The translations under genes and the position numbers were made by a program. DNA of 48,675 nucleotides from an uncultured Haliea sp. (GTDB lineage: Bacteria; Pseudomonadota; Gammaproteobacteria; Pseudomonadales; Halieaceae), in the NCBI GenBank assembly GCA_947258585.1, contig CAMYIZ010000072.1, positions 1 to 48,675 of the forward strand, in the 5' to 3' direction. Under the pieces are notes generated by a model. That model had not been told where the DNA came from. It saw only the letters and a program-made list of their open reading frames with translations, and ran no database searches. Below, one piece after another: positions 39,487 through 47,199 of the stretch. The first letter of the stretch is position 1, and every line of letters begins with the position of its first letter.

Positions 39487-40478
39487 CATTGCAGCAGGGT
39501 GTCCAGTATGAGCCCGAGCAGGAACAGGGGCGTGAAGTGGCGGGTGTGGCGGAAGCAGGCGGCTGAAAACCACAGGGGCCAGAGTTTGTCGGGATAGCTT
39601 TCCGGGCGCGTGACCGGCTTCGGCTTGCGCAACATCTGCAGGCTGCGGTACAGGCTGGGTATGCTGGCGAAGACCAGCAGGAGCGGCCAGCCGAAGGCGC
39701 CGGTGAAAACCAGTACCAGCGTCAGCACATACTGGGCCAGCAAGAGAGCGGCCGTCGCTTGCCGCGCCCGGCGCTCGCCCAGCAATACCGGCAGCGTATG
39801 CACCGACTTCTGGCGGTCTGCGTCCAGTTTGTCGGTGTGCTTGCCAAACAGCACTGTGGTCGGCCCCAGCGCGAATACCAGGCTGAGCCAGGCGACAGCG
39901 CCGCTCCAGTTGCCGGCCACCACGAAGTAGGTGCCGCCCACCATCAGCGGCCCCCAGACCAGCAGCACAGCGGGTTCGCCGAGGCCGATATACTTGAGCG
40001 GCCAGGTGTAGAAGAGCACGAAAAATGTGCCCGCCAGCATCAGGCCCAGAGTCGGGCCACTGCGCACGCTGACCAGCCACAGGCCAACGGCCAGTGCAAT
40101 GGCAGCGGTAAAGGCAAAGTAGCGCCAGAACTGGCTTGCACTCATGAGGCCGTCCTCCAGCACATGGACGCCATACTGGTTGCGATAGTAATTGTTGCGG
40201 TCGATGCCGCGGCGGGAGTCGGTGAAGTCATTCAGCAGGTTGTTGCTGGCGTGGGCAAAGGTGAGGCCCAGTGCACAGGCCAGCCACAACAGCACATCGA
40301 AGTGTCCGTCCCGCCAGGCCAGCAGGCCGCCCAGCATGGCCGCGGTCAGGGTCATGAACAGCACCGAAGCCCGGCAGGCCAGCAACCAGCGGGCCACGGG
40401 GTCCAGTTGCTGCCATCGCTTGGCATCGACGCCTGGCATTCCATTGAGCGCAGCGGCCCACAGTTTCAAGTCTGGCAC
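39486..40478 (-). CDS. UbiA-type prenyltransferase
   Basis: This is a 330-residue integral membrane protein of the UbiA superfamily, which joins a polyprenyl chain to an aromatic or related acceptor. The first aspartate-rich motif is NNLLNDFTDSRRGID (79-93) and the second is GKHTDKLDADRQKSVHTLPV; about eight membrane segments follow the usual pattern. The tail of the second motif recalls MenA more than UbiA, but the acceptor is not clear. GTG at 40478 is chosen because AGGA lies eight bases before it; longer starts would cross the MarR control region. It is divergent from the MarR gene. Confidence 0.8.
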   Translation of the reverse strand: MPDLKLWAAALNGMPGVDAKRWQQLDPVARWLLACRASVLFMTLTAAMLGGLLAWRDGHFDVLLWLACALGLTFAHASNNLLNDFTDSRRGIDRNNYYRNQYGVHVLEDGLMSASQFWRYFAFTAAIALAVGLWLVSVRSGPTLGLMLAGTFFVLFYTWPLKYIGLGEPAVLLVWGPLMVGGTYFVVAGNWSGAVAWLSLVFALGPTTVLFGKHTDKLDADRQKSVHTLPVLLGERRARQATAALLLAQYVLTLVLVFTGAFGWPLLLVFASIPSLYRSLQMLRKPKPVTRPESYPDKLWPLWFSAACFRHTRHFTPLFLLGLILDTLLQ

Positions 40479-40575
40479 GGAAGCTGTCCTGATCTTTCCC
40501 CGAAACGGCGCAGCATAGCAGGCATTGGCCTGGACGCGATGGAAAGGTAGCGGCGTTGGCCTCTCTCCCGGCCAC

Positions 40576-40593
40576 TGGTTGCTTTTGTAACCA
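40576..40593. promoter_or_regulatory. Candidate MarR operator
   Basis: TGGTTGC-TTTT-GTAACCA is an 18-base dyad with six of seven arm positions paired. It covers the -35 box of the MarR promoter, which is where an autorepressor would bind. Its size and symmetry suit a MarR dimer. It could also act on the divergent prenyltransferase gene, whose start is about 100 bases away. Confidence 0.6.
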
Positions 40594-40613
40594 ACTGTCC
40601 CGGGCGCTATACT
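40585..40613 (+). promoter_or_regulatory. Promoter of the MarR-hydroxylase operon
   Basis: TTGTAA (40585-40590) and TATACT (40608-40613) are 17 bases apart, placing the transcription start near 40620, about 25 bases before the MarR ATG. The -35 box lies inside the dyad at 40576-40593. Confidence 0.7.
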
Positions 40614-40643
40614 GCACCGTCCCATCCGTCCCGCAAGGCCTGC

Positions 40644-41117
40644 ATGCAGCACGCTCTCAGCCTGACCCGATTCCTGCCTTACCGCTGCAATACGCTGGCG
40701 CGCAAGATCAGTGTGTCCCTGTCGCGCATTTACACCGAGCGGTTTGGCATCAGTGTCGCGGAGTGGCGGGTACTGGTGACCCTTGCCGAGTACGGTGAAC
40801 TGTTGGCAAAGCAGGTAGGCGAATTGACCAGCATGGACAAGGTCCAGGTCTCAAGGGCCGTGGCGGGCCTGCTGGATCGCGAGCTGCTGCTGCGCCGGCC
40901 CTGTCAGCGCGACAGCCGAGCCGCGCTGCTGTGCCTGAGCCCGGCAGGGGTCGGGCTGTATCAGCGCATCGAGCCCGAGGTCCTGGCCTGGGAGCAGTCC
41001 CTGCTGGCCCCGCTTGAGCCTGCGGAACGGAAAGCGCTGTTCGCCCTGATCGACAAGCTGGAACTGCAGCTGGCCTGCATGTCAGACCAGCCCGCCGCCA
41101 ACCAGGGACCGACATGA
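40644..41117 (+). CDS. MarR family transcriptional regulator
   Basis: This is a 157-residue winged-helix regulator of the MarR family. Helix 1 (ALSLTRFLPYRCNTLARKIS) and the C-terminal helices would form the dimer. The DNA-binding part is SVAEWRVLVTLAEYG, VGELTSMDKVQVSRAVAGLL and the wing around [17 protein letters not shown]. Such proteins usually repress neighbouring genes and respond to aromatic ligands. The ATG overlaps nothing upstream, and the stop overlaps the hydroxylase ATG by four bases, so the two are coupled. Control of its own operon is inferred from the dyad. Confidence 0.9.
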   Translation: MQHALSLTRFLPYRCNTLARKISVSLSRIYTERFGISVAEWRVLVTLAEYGELLAKQVGELTSMDKVQVSRAVAGLLDRELLLRRPCQRDSRAALLCLSPAGVGLYQRIEPEVLAWEQSLLAPLEPAERKALFALIDKLELQLACMSDQPAANQGPT

Positions 41118-42838
41118 CCCAGCAGGAAATCGTTGCCAGCCTCCCGACGCACCTGCGCCCCTTCGTGCGGGTGCAGGACTATGGCCAGTACACCCCCCGC
41201 GACCAGGCCGCGTGGCGGTTTATCATGCGCCAGCTCACCCGGCGCCTGTGTGACAGCGCCCACCCGGTGTATCTGGAAGGACTGGCCCGCACCGGCATCG
41301 CCCTGGACCACATTCCCTCGGTGGAAGAGATGAACGCCTGCCTGGCGGAACTGGGCTGGCGGGCAGTGGTTGTTGACGGTTTTATCCCTCCGGCGATCTT
41401 CATGGAGTTCCAGGCGCTGAAAATCCTGGTCATTGCCCTGGAGATGCGCAGCGTTGACCACATTTTTTATACACCAGCGCCGGATATCGTGCATGAATCT
41501 GCTGGCCATGCCCCCTTTATCATCGATGTAGACTACGCGGAGTTCCTGCAGCGCTTTGGCGAGATCGGCATGAAGGCCATTGCCTCGCACCAGGATTTTG
41601 CCCAGTACGAGGCGGTGCGCCAGCTGTCCATCGTCAAGGAGGCCGCGGACAGCACGGCGGCAGACGTCGCCGCGGCAGAGCGCGCGCTGGAAGAGGCCAT
41701 GGCGGTCACGGAGGAACCCTCGGAGGCGGCGCTGCTCACCCGGCTGCACTGGTGGACAGTGGAGTATGGGCTGGTGGGGGAGCTGGACAGCTACCGCATA
41801 TTCGGCGCTGGCCTGCTGTCTTCCCTGGGCGAGAGCCGCAACAGCCTGGATGACCAGCGGGTGGCCAAGCTGCCCTTGACGGTAGACGCGGTGAACTATC
41901 CCTACGATATTACCCGCGAGCAGCCGCAGCTGTTTGTCACCAGGAGCTGCCACCACCTGGGCCAGGTGCTGGAGGAGTTCGCGGCCGCCATGTGTTTCCA
42001 GCGCGGCGGGGCGGAATCCCTGCGCACGGCGATTGCGGCGGGGACCGTCTGCACCGCCCGCTATGACTCCGGAATCCAGGTCAGTGGCCGGTTCGTGGAG
42101 GTGCTTTGCGATGCGGTGGGCAAGGCCGTGTACCTGCAAACCAGCGGGCCGACCCAGCTGGCCTGGCGGGATACGGAGATTTATGGCCACGGTACCGACG
42201 CCCATGCCGAGGGTTTTGGCTCACCCGTGGGCAAGCTCAAGGATTTCAGCCGCTGCCTGTCGGAGTATTCGGTGGACGAACTGAAGGCCCACCATATCGT
42301 GATAGGGGAGCCCGTGGTGCTGGAGTTCCTCTCCGGCATCACGGTTCGGGGGCGGCTGCAACATGTCCTGCGCCAGGATCATCGCAATCTGCTGCTCAGC
42401 TTCAACGACTGCACCGTGACTGACCTGCAGGGCCGGGTCCTGTTCCAGCCGGCCTGGGGCCGGTACGATATGGCGGTAGGCGCGAGCATCGATTCCGTCT
42501 TTGGCGGTACGGCCGACCGGGAGCGTTACCAGCTCTACAAGGCCGCGCCCGCCGCAGCCCCGTCGGGGGCCAGGGAGGAGGACGGGACCCTGCAGGGGCT
42601 GTATCGCCAGGTGGCCGCGCTGGCGGCGGGCGGCGGGGTCGCCGGACTGGCTGCCGGGCTGGATGCCTACCCGGACGAATGGCTGCTGAGGGCTGAACTG
42701 CTGGAGGCCGGTGCGGCGGTTGACGATGAGTTGCGGCAGCGCGCAGTGGACGATCTGCAGCGCTGCGCGGCAGCCCGGGAAGATCTGCGGGAGATCATCG
42801 GCCTGGTGCTGGAAACGGCAACGGCAACGGCTTCCTGA
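41114..42838 (+). CDS. Long-form aromatic amino acid hydroxylase
   Basis: This is a 574-residue protein of the pterin-dependent aromatic amino acid hydroxylase family. The catalytic domain occupies about residues 20-330. Predicted iron ligands are His127 and His132 (IVHESAGHAPF) and Glu217 (WWTVEYGLVG); PAPDIVHE and SSLGES are family blocks. Classic bacterial PhhA is about 260-300 residues, so this protein carries an extra C-terminal region of roughly 240 residues that I cannot assign. Similar long forms occur in Bacillus and Bacteroidetes and are labelled phenylalanine hydroxylase without firm proof. No pterin-recycling (phhB) gene is adjacent. Confidence 0.85.
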   Translation: MTQQEIVASLPTHLRPFVRVQDYGQYTPRDQAAWRFIMRQLTRRLCDSAHPVYLEGLARTGIALDHIPSVEEMNACLAELGWRAVVVDGFIPPAIFMEFQALKILVIALEMRSVDHIFYTPAPDIVHESAGHAPFIIDVDYAEFLQRFGEIGMKAIASHQDFAQYEAVRQLSIVKEAADSTAADVAAAERALEEAMAVTEEPSEAALLTRLHWWTVEYGLVGELDSYRIFGAGLLSSLGESRNSLDDQRVAKLPLTVDAVNYPYDITREQPQLFVTRSCHHLGQVLEEFAAAMCFQRGGAESLRTAIAAGTVCTARYDSGIQVSGRFVEVLCDAVGKAVYLQTSGPTQLAWRDTEIYGHGTDAHAEGFGSPVGKLKDFSRCLSEYSVDELKAHHIVIGEPVVLEFLSGITVRGRLQHVLRQDHRNLLLSFNDCTVTDLQGRVLFQPAWGRYDMAVGASIDSVFGGTADRERYQLYKAAPAAAPSGAREEDGTLQGLYRQVAALAAGGGVAGLAAGLDAYPDEWLLRAELLEAGAAVDDELRQRAVDDLQRCAAAREDLREIIGLVLETATATAS

Positions 42839-42879
42839 TATCCCTGCGAGAACCGCTGGGCAGTCCTTGTCTGCGGGTT

Positions 42880-42908
42880 TTGCCCGCTGGCTTCGACTGC
42901 GCTAGTCT
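42880..42908 (+). promoter_or_regulatory. Promoter of the acyl-CoA dehydrogenase cluster
   Basis: TTGCCC (42880-42885) and TAGTCT (42903-42908) are separated by 17 bases, about 20-30 bases before the first dehydrogenase gene. The match is moderate. Confidence 0.5.
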
Positions 42909-42936
42909 CTTGCGCAAAAAAACCACCCGGAGATAG

Positions 42937-44112
42937 ATGATGCCACTGGATTTTGACAGCGCGCGCCTGCCCAACCCCCACATCACCGGGGAGCACGAGG
43001 CCTGGCGCACCCAGCTGCGGCGTTTTATCGACACCGAGATCATGCCTCACGCCGATGCCTGGGATGAAGCCGGCCACGTTCCCGCCGAGCTGTGGCCGAA
43101 GGCGGCGGCAGTGGGGCTGCTCGGTCTCGGCTATCCGGAGGCCTACGGCGGCACACAGGAGGGTATCGACAGCTGGCACAGCTGGATAGCCCAGGAGGAG
43201 CTGGCACGCATTGGTGCCGGGGGCATTCCAGCCAGCCTGATGGTGCATGGCATAGGCTTGCCGCCGGTGCTCAACTGGGGCAGCGAGGCGATGAAGCAGG
43301 CGGTGGCACCGGCGGTGCTGGCGGGGCAGAAACACATCGCCCTCGGCATCACCGAACCCGGCGGTGGCTCCGATGTGGCCAGTCTGGCCACCACCGCAGT
43401 GCGCGACGGTGATCACTACGTGGTCAACGGCTCCAAGACCTACATCACCGGCGGCATGCGCGCCAACTGGGTATCCACCGCCGTCCGGACCGGGGGGCCG
43501 GGTGCCCGGGGTATCTCCATGCTGCTGATTCCCACGGACGCCGAGGGCTTTTCCCGCACCCCACTGGCGCGCAAACAGGGCTGGTGGGCCTCGGATACCG
43601 CCACGCTGTACTTCGACAATGTGCGGGTGCCGGCGGAGCAGCTTATCGGTGGGGAAAACCAGGGATTTCTGGTGATCATGACCAATTTCAACGGCGAGCG
43701 CATGGGCATGGCCGCAGGCATGGAAGCGCTGGCCAGGGTGTGTCTGGAAGAGGCGGTGACCTGGGCCCAGCAGCGCCGGACCTTTGGCAAGCGACTCGCG
43801 GACCACCAGGTGATACGCCACAAGATTGCCCAGATGAAGCAGAAGATCAACGCCACCCAGGCCTATATCCGGATCTGCTTCGAGGCGATAGAAGCGGGTA
43901 ATCCGAATCCCGGTGATATCGCCCTGCTCAAGGTGCAGGCCAGTGAAACCCTGGAATTCTGCGCACGCGAAGCGATGCAGATTCTCGGGGGCATTGGGTT
44001 CATGCGCGGCAGCCGGGTGGAGCGCATCTATCGCGAGGTTCGGGTCAATGCCATCGGCGGCGGCTCCGAGGAAATCATGCGCGACCTGGCGGCACGCCAG
44101 TATGGAGTCTGA
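42937..44112 (+). CDS. Acyl-CoA dehydrogenase
   Basis: This is a 391-residue acyl-CoA dehydrogenase, an FAD enzyme that makes the 2,3-double bond in acyl-CoA. The middle domain shows ALGITEPGGGSDVASLATTA and VNGSKTYITGG; the C-terminal helical domain shows RRTFGKRLADHQVIRHK and QILGGIGFMRGS. The medium-chain type catalytic glutamate is replaced by glycine (AIGGGSEEIM), while a glutamate is present at the isovaleryl-type position (NFNGERMGMAAG), so the latter is the likely base. Substrate is unknown. Two in-frame ATGs stand at 42937 and 42940 after CGGAGA. Confidence 0.93.
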   Translation: MMPLDFDSARLPNPHITGEHEAWRTQLRRFIDTEIMPHADAWDEAGHVPAELWPKAAAVGLLGLGYPEAYGGTQEGIDSWHSWIAQEELARIGAGGIPASLMVHGIGLPPVLNWGSEAMKQAVAPAVLAGQKHIALGITEPGGGSDVASLATTAVRDGDHYVVNGSKTYITGGMRANWVSTAVRTGGPGARGISMLLIPTDAEGFSRTPLARKQGWWASDTATLYFDNVRVPAEQLIGGENQGFLVIMTNFNGERMGMAAGMEALARVCLEEAVTWAQQRRTFGKRLADHQVIRHKIAQMKQKINATQAYIRICFEAIEAGNPNPGDIALLKVQASETLEFCAREAMQILGGIGFMRGSRVERIYREVRVNAIGGGSEEIMRDLAARQYGV

Positions 44113-44113
44113 G

Positions 44114-44752
44114 ATGAAACTGTGGCACTGCGGCGGGGCCCGCTCACTGCGCCCCCTGTGGACCCTGGAGGAGATGGGGCTGGAGTATGAGCTGGAGGTC
44201 CTGCCCTTTCCGCCCCGGGTCATGCAGCCCGATTTCCTGCAGGTCAACAGCCTCGGCACTGTGCCGTTCTTTGTCGATGGCACGACAGAAATGACCGAGT
44301 CCGCAGCTATCTGCCAGTATCTGGTGGACCGCTATCCCGAGCGCGCGGCGGACCTGGCGCTGCGGCCACAGGACAGAGAGTACGGCGCCTACCTGAACTG
44401 GCTGCACCACAGTGACGCCACCCTGACCTTTCCCCAGACCATTGCCCTGCGCTATTACCATTTTGAGCAGGATCCGGCCAAGCGTGCGGTCGCCGACGAC
44501 TATGCCAGGTGGTTTCGCGCCCGCCTGAGAAGGCTGGACGAGCGGGTTGCCACCCGCGACTACCTGGTCGCGGACCGCTTCACCATCGCGGACATCGCGG
44601 TCGGGTATGCCCTGTTCCTGGGCTCCATCCTGCACCTGGACAAATACTATCAACCCGCGACCAGGGCCTATCTGGACCGCCTGTTGGCGCGCCCGGCCTT
44701 CCAGCGCGCCAATGCCCACGCTGAACCGCTGGTGCTGCCAGACGTGGTGTGA
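44114..44752 (+). CDS. Glutathione S-transferase family protein
   Basis: This is a 212-residue protein with a GST layout: an N-terminal thioredoxin-like domain (about 1-78, with NSLGTVPFFVDG giving the cis-proline and TESAAICQYLVDRYP giving the Glu-Ser pair that binds glutathione) and a C-terminal helical domain with YLVADRFTIADIAVGYALF. ATG at 44114 is chosen over ATG at 44102 because GGAG at 44104-44107 is well spaced. It is placed between acyl-CoA dehydrogenase genes with one base to the upstream gene, so it may handle a product of the same pathway; the substrate is unknown. Confidence 0.88.
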   Translation: MKLWHCGGARSLRPLWTLEEMGLEYELEVLPFPPRVMQPDFLQVNSLGTVPFFVDGTTEMTESAAICQYLVDRYPERAADLALRPQDREYGAYLNWLHHSDATLTFPQTIALRYYHFEQDPAKRAVADDYARWFRARLRRLDERVATRDYLVADRFTIADIAVGYALFLGSILHLDKYYQPATRAYLDRLLARPAFQRANAHAEPLVLPDVV

Positions 44753-44781
44753 GCCCATCGGCCCCCGACAAGGAGCGAGCT

Positions 44782-45987
44782 ATGAGTACGGTGAGTGAAC
44801 AGGACCGGCAGGAATTCCGCCGGGAGGTCTCGGCCTGGCTGCGGGCCAACAAGCCCGCGGATCCGGGCTTTCTCCTGCCCCAGTCCTTCATGGAGGTGGG
44901 CAGCGAGCAGCAGCTCGAGTTCCTTCGTGAATGGCAGTACAAGGTGTGGGCAGCGGGTTATCTCGGCATGGCCTGGCTGAAGCAGTACGGCGGCCAGGGT
45001 CTGGACCCGGGCTTCCAGTCCATCGCGGACCAGGAAATGCGCCGGCACGCGGTGCCCATTTGCTTCAATGTGATCGGCCTGGGCTGGGCCGGCCCGCTGA
45101 TCAATGACATCGGTACCGAAGCGGAAAAGTCCCGCTACCTGAAGGGCATCCTGACCGGCGAGGATATCTGGTGCCAGGGTTTTTCCGAGCCGGATCACGG
45201 ATCGGACCTGGGCAGCGCCCAGACCCGGGCCGAGCGCGATGGTGACGACTACGTCATCAACGGCACCAAGATCTGGACCACCATGGGCAATTTCGCCAAA
45301 TACATGATCCTGCTGGCCCGCACCAATCCAGCGGCGGAGCGCAAATACGACGGCCTGTCATTTTTTCTTGCGCCCATGCAGGTGCCGGGGATAGACCCGC
45401 GGCCCATCCGCAAGCTGACCGGGGAGTACGGCTTCACCGAGACCTTCTTTACCGATGCCCGCATTCCCGCCAGCTGCCTGATGGGCGAGGAGGGGGAGGG
45501 TTGGAAGATTGCCATGAAGACCCTGCAATACGAGCGCGGTGCCGAGGCGGGCGCGGCGGGCGGCCTGGCCTTTGTGCGCATTGTCATCGACGACATGATC
45601 GAGCAGTTGCGGGACGTGGAGCGGGATGGCGCGCCGGTGCTGCAGGACCCGGCGGTCCGCGACCAGCTGGTGCAGTTGATCATGGAAGAAAAGGCCGTGG
45701 TCCTCGGCGACCGGCGCGCGGGCATCGCCCCGCTGACCACCGATTATCCGTTCTCCCTGCCCCTGTCCAACAAGCTGCGCTTCACCGAGAACACCCGCCG
45801 CATGCGCCAGCTGGCGATCAACCTGCAGGGCGCCGATGGTGGCCTCTACGTGGGTGACGAGGGCGCGCGCCAGGGCGGGTTCTGGCAGCGCGCCTACCTG
45901 AACAGCTTTTCCGCCACCATCGGTGGCGGCACCAGCCAGGTCCAGGCCAATATCATCGCCGAGCATATCCTCGGCCTGCCCAAGTAA
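44782..45987 (+). CDS. Acyl-CoA dehydrogenase, probable catalytic subunit of a pair
   Basis: This is a 401-residue acyl-CoA dehydrogenase. GFSEPDHGSDLGSAQTRAER and INGTKIWTTMGNFAKYMILL mark the middle domain. The helix-G position has a glutamate (LQYERGAEAG), the likely catalytic base, while the end of the protein reads GGGTSQVQANIIAEHILGLPK, again with glycine at the medium-chain type glutamate. It has the form of the larger partner in paired FadE proteins. ATG at 44782 is supported by AAGGAG at 44770-44775. The next dehydrogenase starts 12 bases downstream. Confidence 0.92.
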   Translation: MSTVSEQDRQEFRREVSAWLRANKPADPGFLLPQSFMEVGSEQQLEFLREWQYKVWAAGYLGMAWLKQYGGQGLDPGFQSIADQEMRRHAVPICFNVIGLGWAGPLINDIGTEAEKSRYLKGILTGEDIWCQGFSEPDHGSDLGSAQTRAERDGDDYVINGTKIWTTMGNFAKYMILLARTNPAAERKYDGLSFFLAPMQVPGIDPRPIRKLTGEYGFTETFFTDARIPASCLMGEEGEGWKIAMKTLQYERGAEAGAAGGLAFVRIVIDDMIEQLRDVERDGAPVLQDPAVRDQLVQLIMEEKAVVLGDRRAGIAPLTTDYPFSLPLSNKLRFTENTRRMRQLAINLQGADGGLYVGDEGARQGGFWQRAYLNSFSATIGGGTSQVQANIIAEHILGLPK

Positions 45988-45999
45988 GGAGTACCGCGG

Positions 46000-47145
46000 A
46001 TGTCTGTGATGGGCAATACGGCGCTGTCGTTCAGCGAAGACCAGGCGATGATACTGGATGTGGCGCGCGCCTTCTGCCGGGATAAATCCCCCATCGGCTC
46101 AGTGCGTGCGCTGCTGGAGTCGGATACCGGCTTCGATCCGGGGGTCTGGCGGCAAATGGTCGACATGGGCTGGCCCGGGATGGCGCTGCCCGAAGCAGTG
46201 GGTGGCTCTGGCCTGGGCATGGGGGCGGTGGTGCCGGTGATGGAGGCCATGGGCAAGTCCCTGCTGGGTGGCCCGCTGCTGGGCAGCGTGCTGGCAGGCC
46301 AGTTGCTGTGGCGGGCAGCGGACGACTCGGCACCGTCGGATTCCACCCGGAACGCGGTTCTGGTCGCGCTCGCGGCCGGCGCCCCCGCCGCGGTAGCGGT
46401 GCTGGACAATCACGACTGGGGTGCCAGCCGCATTCGCTGCGAACTGGGAACCGATAACGCGCTGCAGGGCGTGAAGCAACAGGTCATGGAGGCGGCTGGT
46501 GCGGAGTGGTTTGTGGTCGTGGCGCAGCAGGCGGGCGAGCCGGTGCTGGCGCTGGTGCCCGCCGCGGACCTTGTCGCCGGGGCCCGCCGCAGCCACACCC
46601 TGATCGATTGCACCCGCCGCGCCCAGGCCATTGATTTCAGCGGTGTCCGGGTGCCGGAGGACGCGGTTGTACGCGGACCCCGGGTGGCCGCGGCCCTGCG
46701 CGACTTCCGCCTGCTGGGCGCCCTGCTGGTGGCGGCAGAGGCCGGCGGCAGCGCTGCGGCCTGCCTCGACACCACGGTGGACTATCTCAAGACGCGCAAG
46801 CAGTTCGGCAGGCTGATCGGCTCCTACCAGGCCCTGAAGCATCCCTGCGTGGACATCCTGGTCGGTGTCGACTCGACCCGGTCTTTCGTCTATCACGCGG
46901 CAACGCTGCTTACTGATGGCGAGCTCGATCGCGAGGCCGAGGTCGCCTGCCGCATGGCCAAGGCTCAGGCGACGGAGACCCTGAAGTACGCCGGCGACCG
47001 GGCGATCCAGTTCCACGGGGGCATGGGCTTCACCTGGGAATGCGATGCCCAGCTCTATGTACGCCGGGCCCAGTGGAGCCAGCAGGCCTTCGGCGATGCC
47101 CAACATCACCGCAAGCGGCTGGCACAGTTGCTGCTCGATGACTGA
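46000..47145 (+). CDS. Acyl-CoA dehydrogenase-like protein, probable partner subunit
   Basis: This is a 381-residue acyl-CoA dehydrogenase homologue with a reduced middle domain. The FAD-site motif AIQFHGGMGFTWE is present in the C-terminal domain, and the RKQFGRLIGSYQALKH helix is conserved. The position that carries the catalytic glutamate in the two neighbouring proteins reads RDFRLLGALL here, with phenylalanine, and the C-terminus (FGDAQHHRKRLAQLL) offers no medium-chain type glutamate either. It probably works only as part of a heteromer with the preceding protein, as in steroid-degrading ChsE-type pairs; this is inference. Confidence 0.88.
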   Translation: MSVMGNTALSFSEDQAMILDVARAFCRDKSPIGSVRALLESDTGFDPGVWRQMVDMGWPGMALPEAVGGSGLGMGAVVPVMEAMGKSLLGGPLLGSVLAGQLLWRAADDSAPSDSTRNAVLVALAAGAPAAVAVLDNHDWGASRIRCELGTDNALQGVKQQVMEAAGAEWFVVVAQQAGEPVLALVPAADLVAGARRSHTLIDCTRRAQAIDFSGVRVPEDAVVRGPRVAAALRDFRLLGALLVAAEAGGSAAACLDTTVDYLKTRKQFGRLIGSYQALKHPCVDILVGVDSTRSFVYHAATLLTDGELDREAEVACRMAKAQATETLKYAGDRAIQFHGGMGFTWECDAQLYVRRAQWSQQAFGDAQHHRKRLAQLLLDD

Positions 47146-47199
47146 CACCGGCCCGCTGCAGGGAGACGTCCAGCAGGAGCGCAGCTGCGTAATAATCCC

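Noticed and set aside
43145-43394. Frameshift or fusion in the acyl-CoA dehydrogenase genes
   Set aside because: The long alternative frames are shadows; each dehydrogenase reads through from start to stop with family motifs in order.
42667-44283. A 538-residue minus-strand frame
   Set aside because: It is antisense to the hydroxylase end and an entire acyl-CoA dehydrogenase, both with clear motifs; the antisense translation has none.
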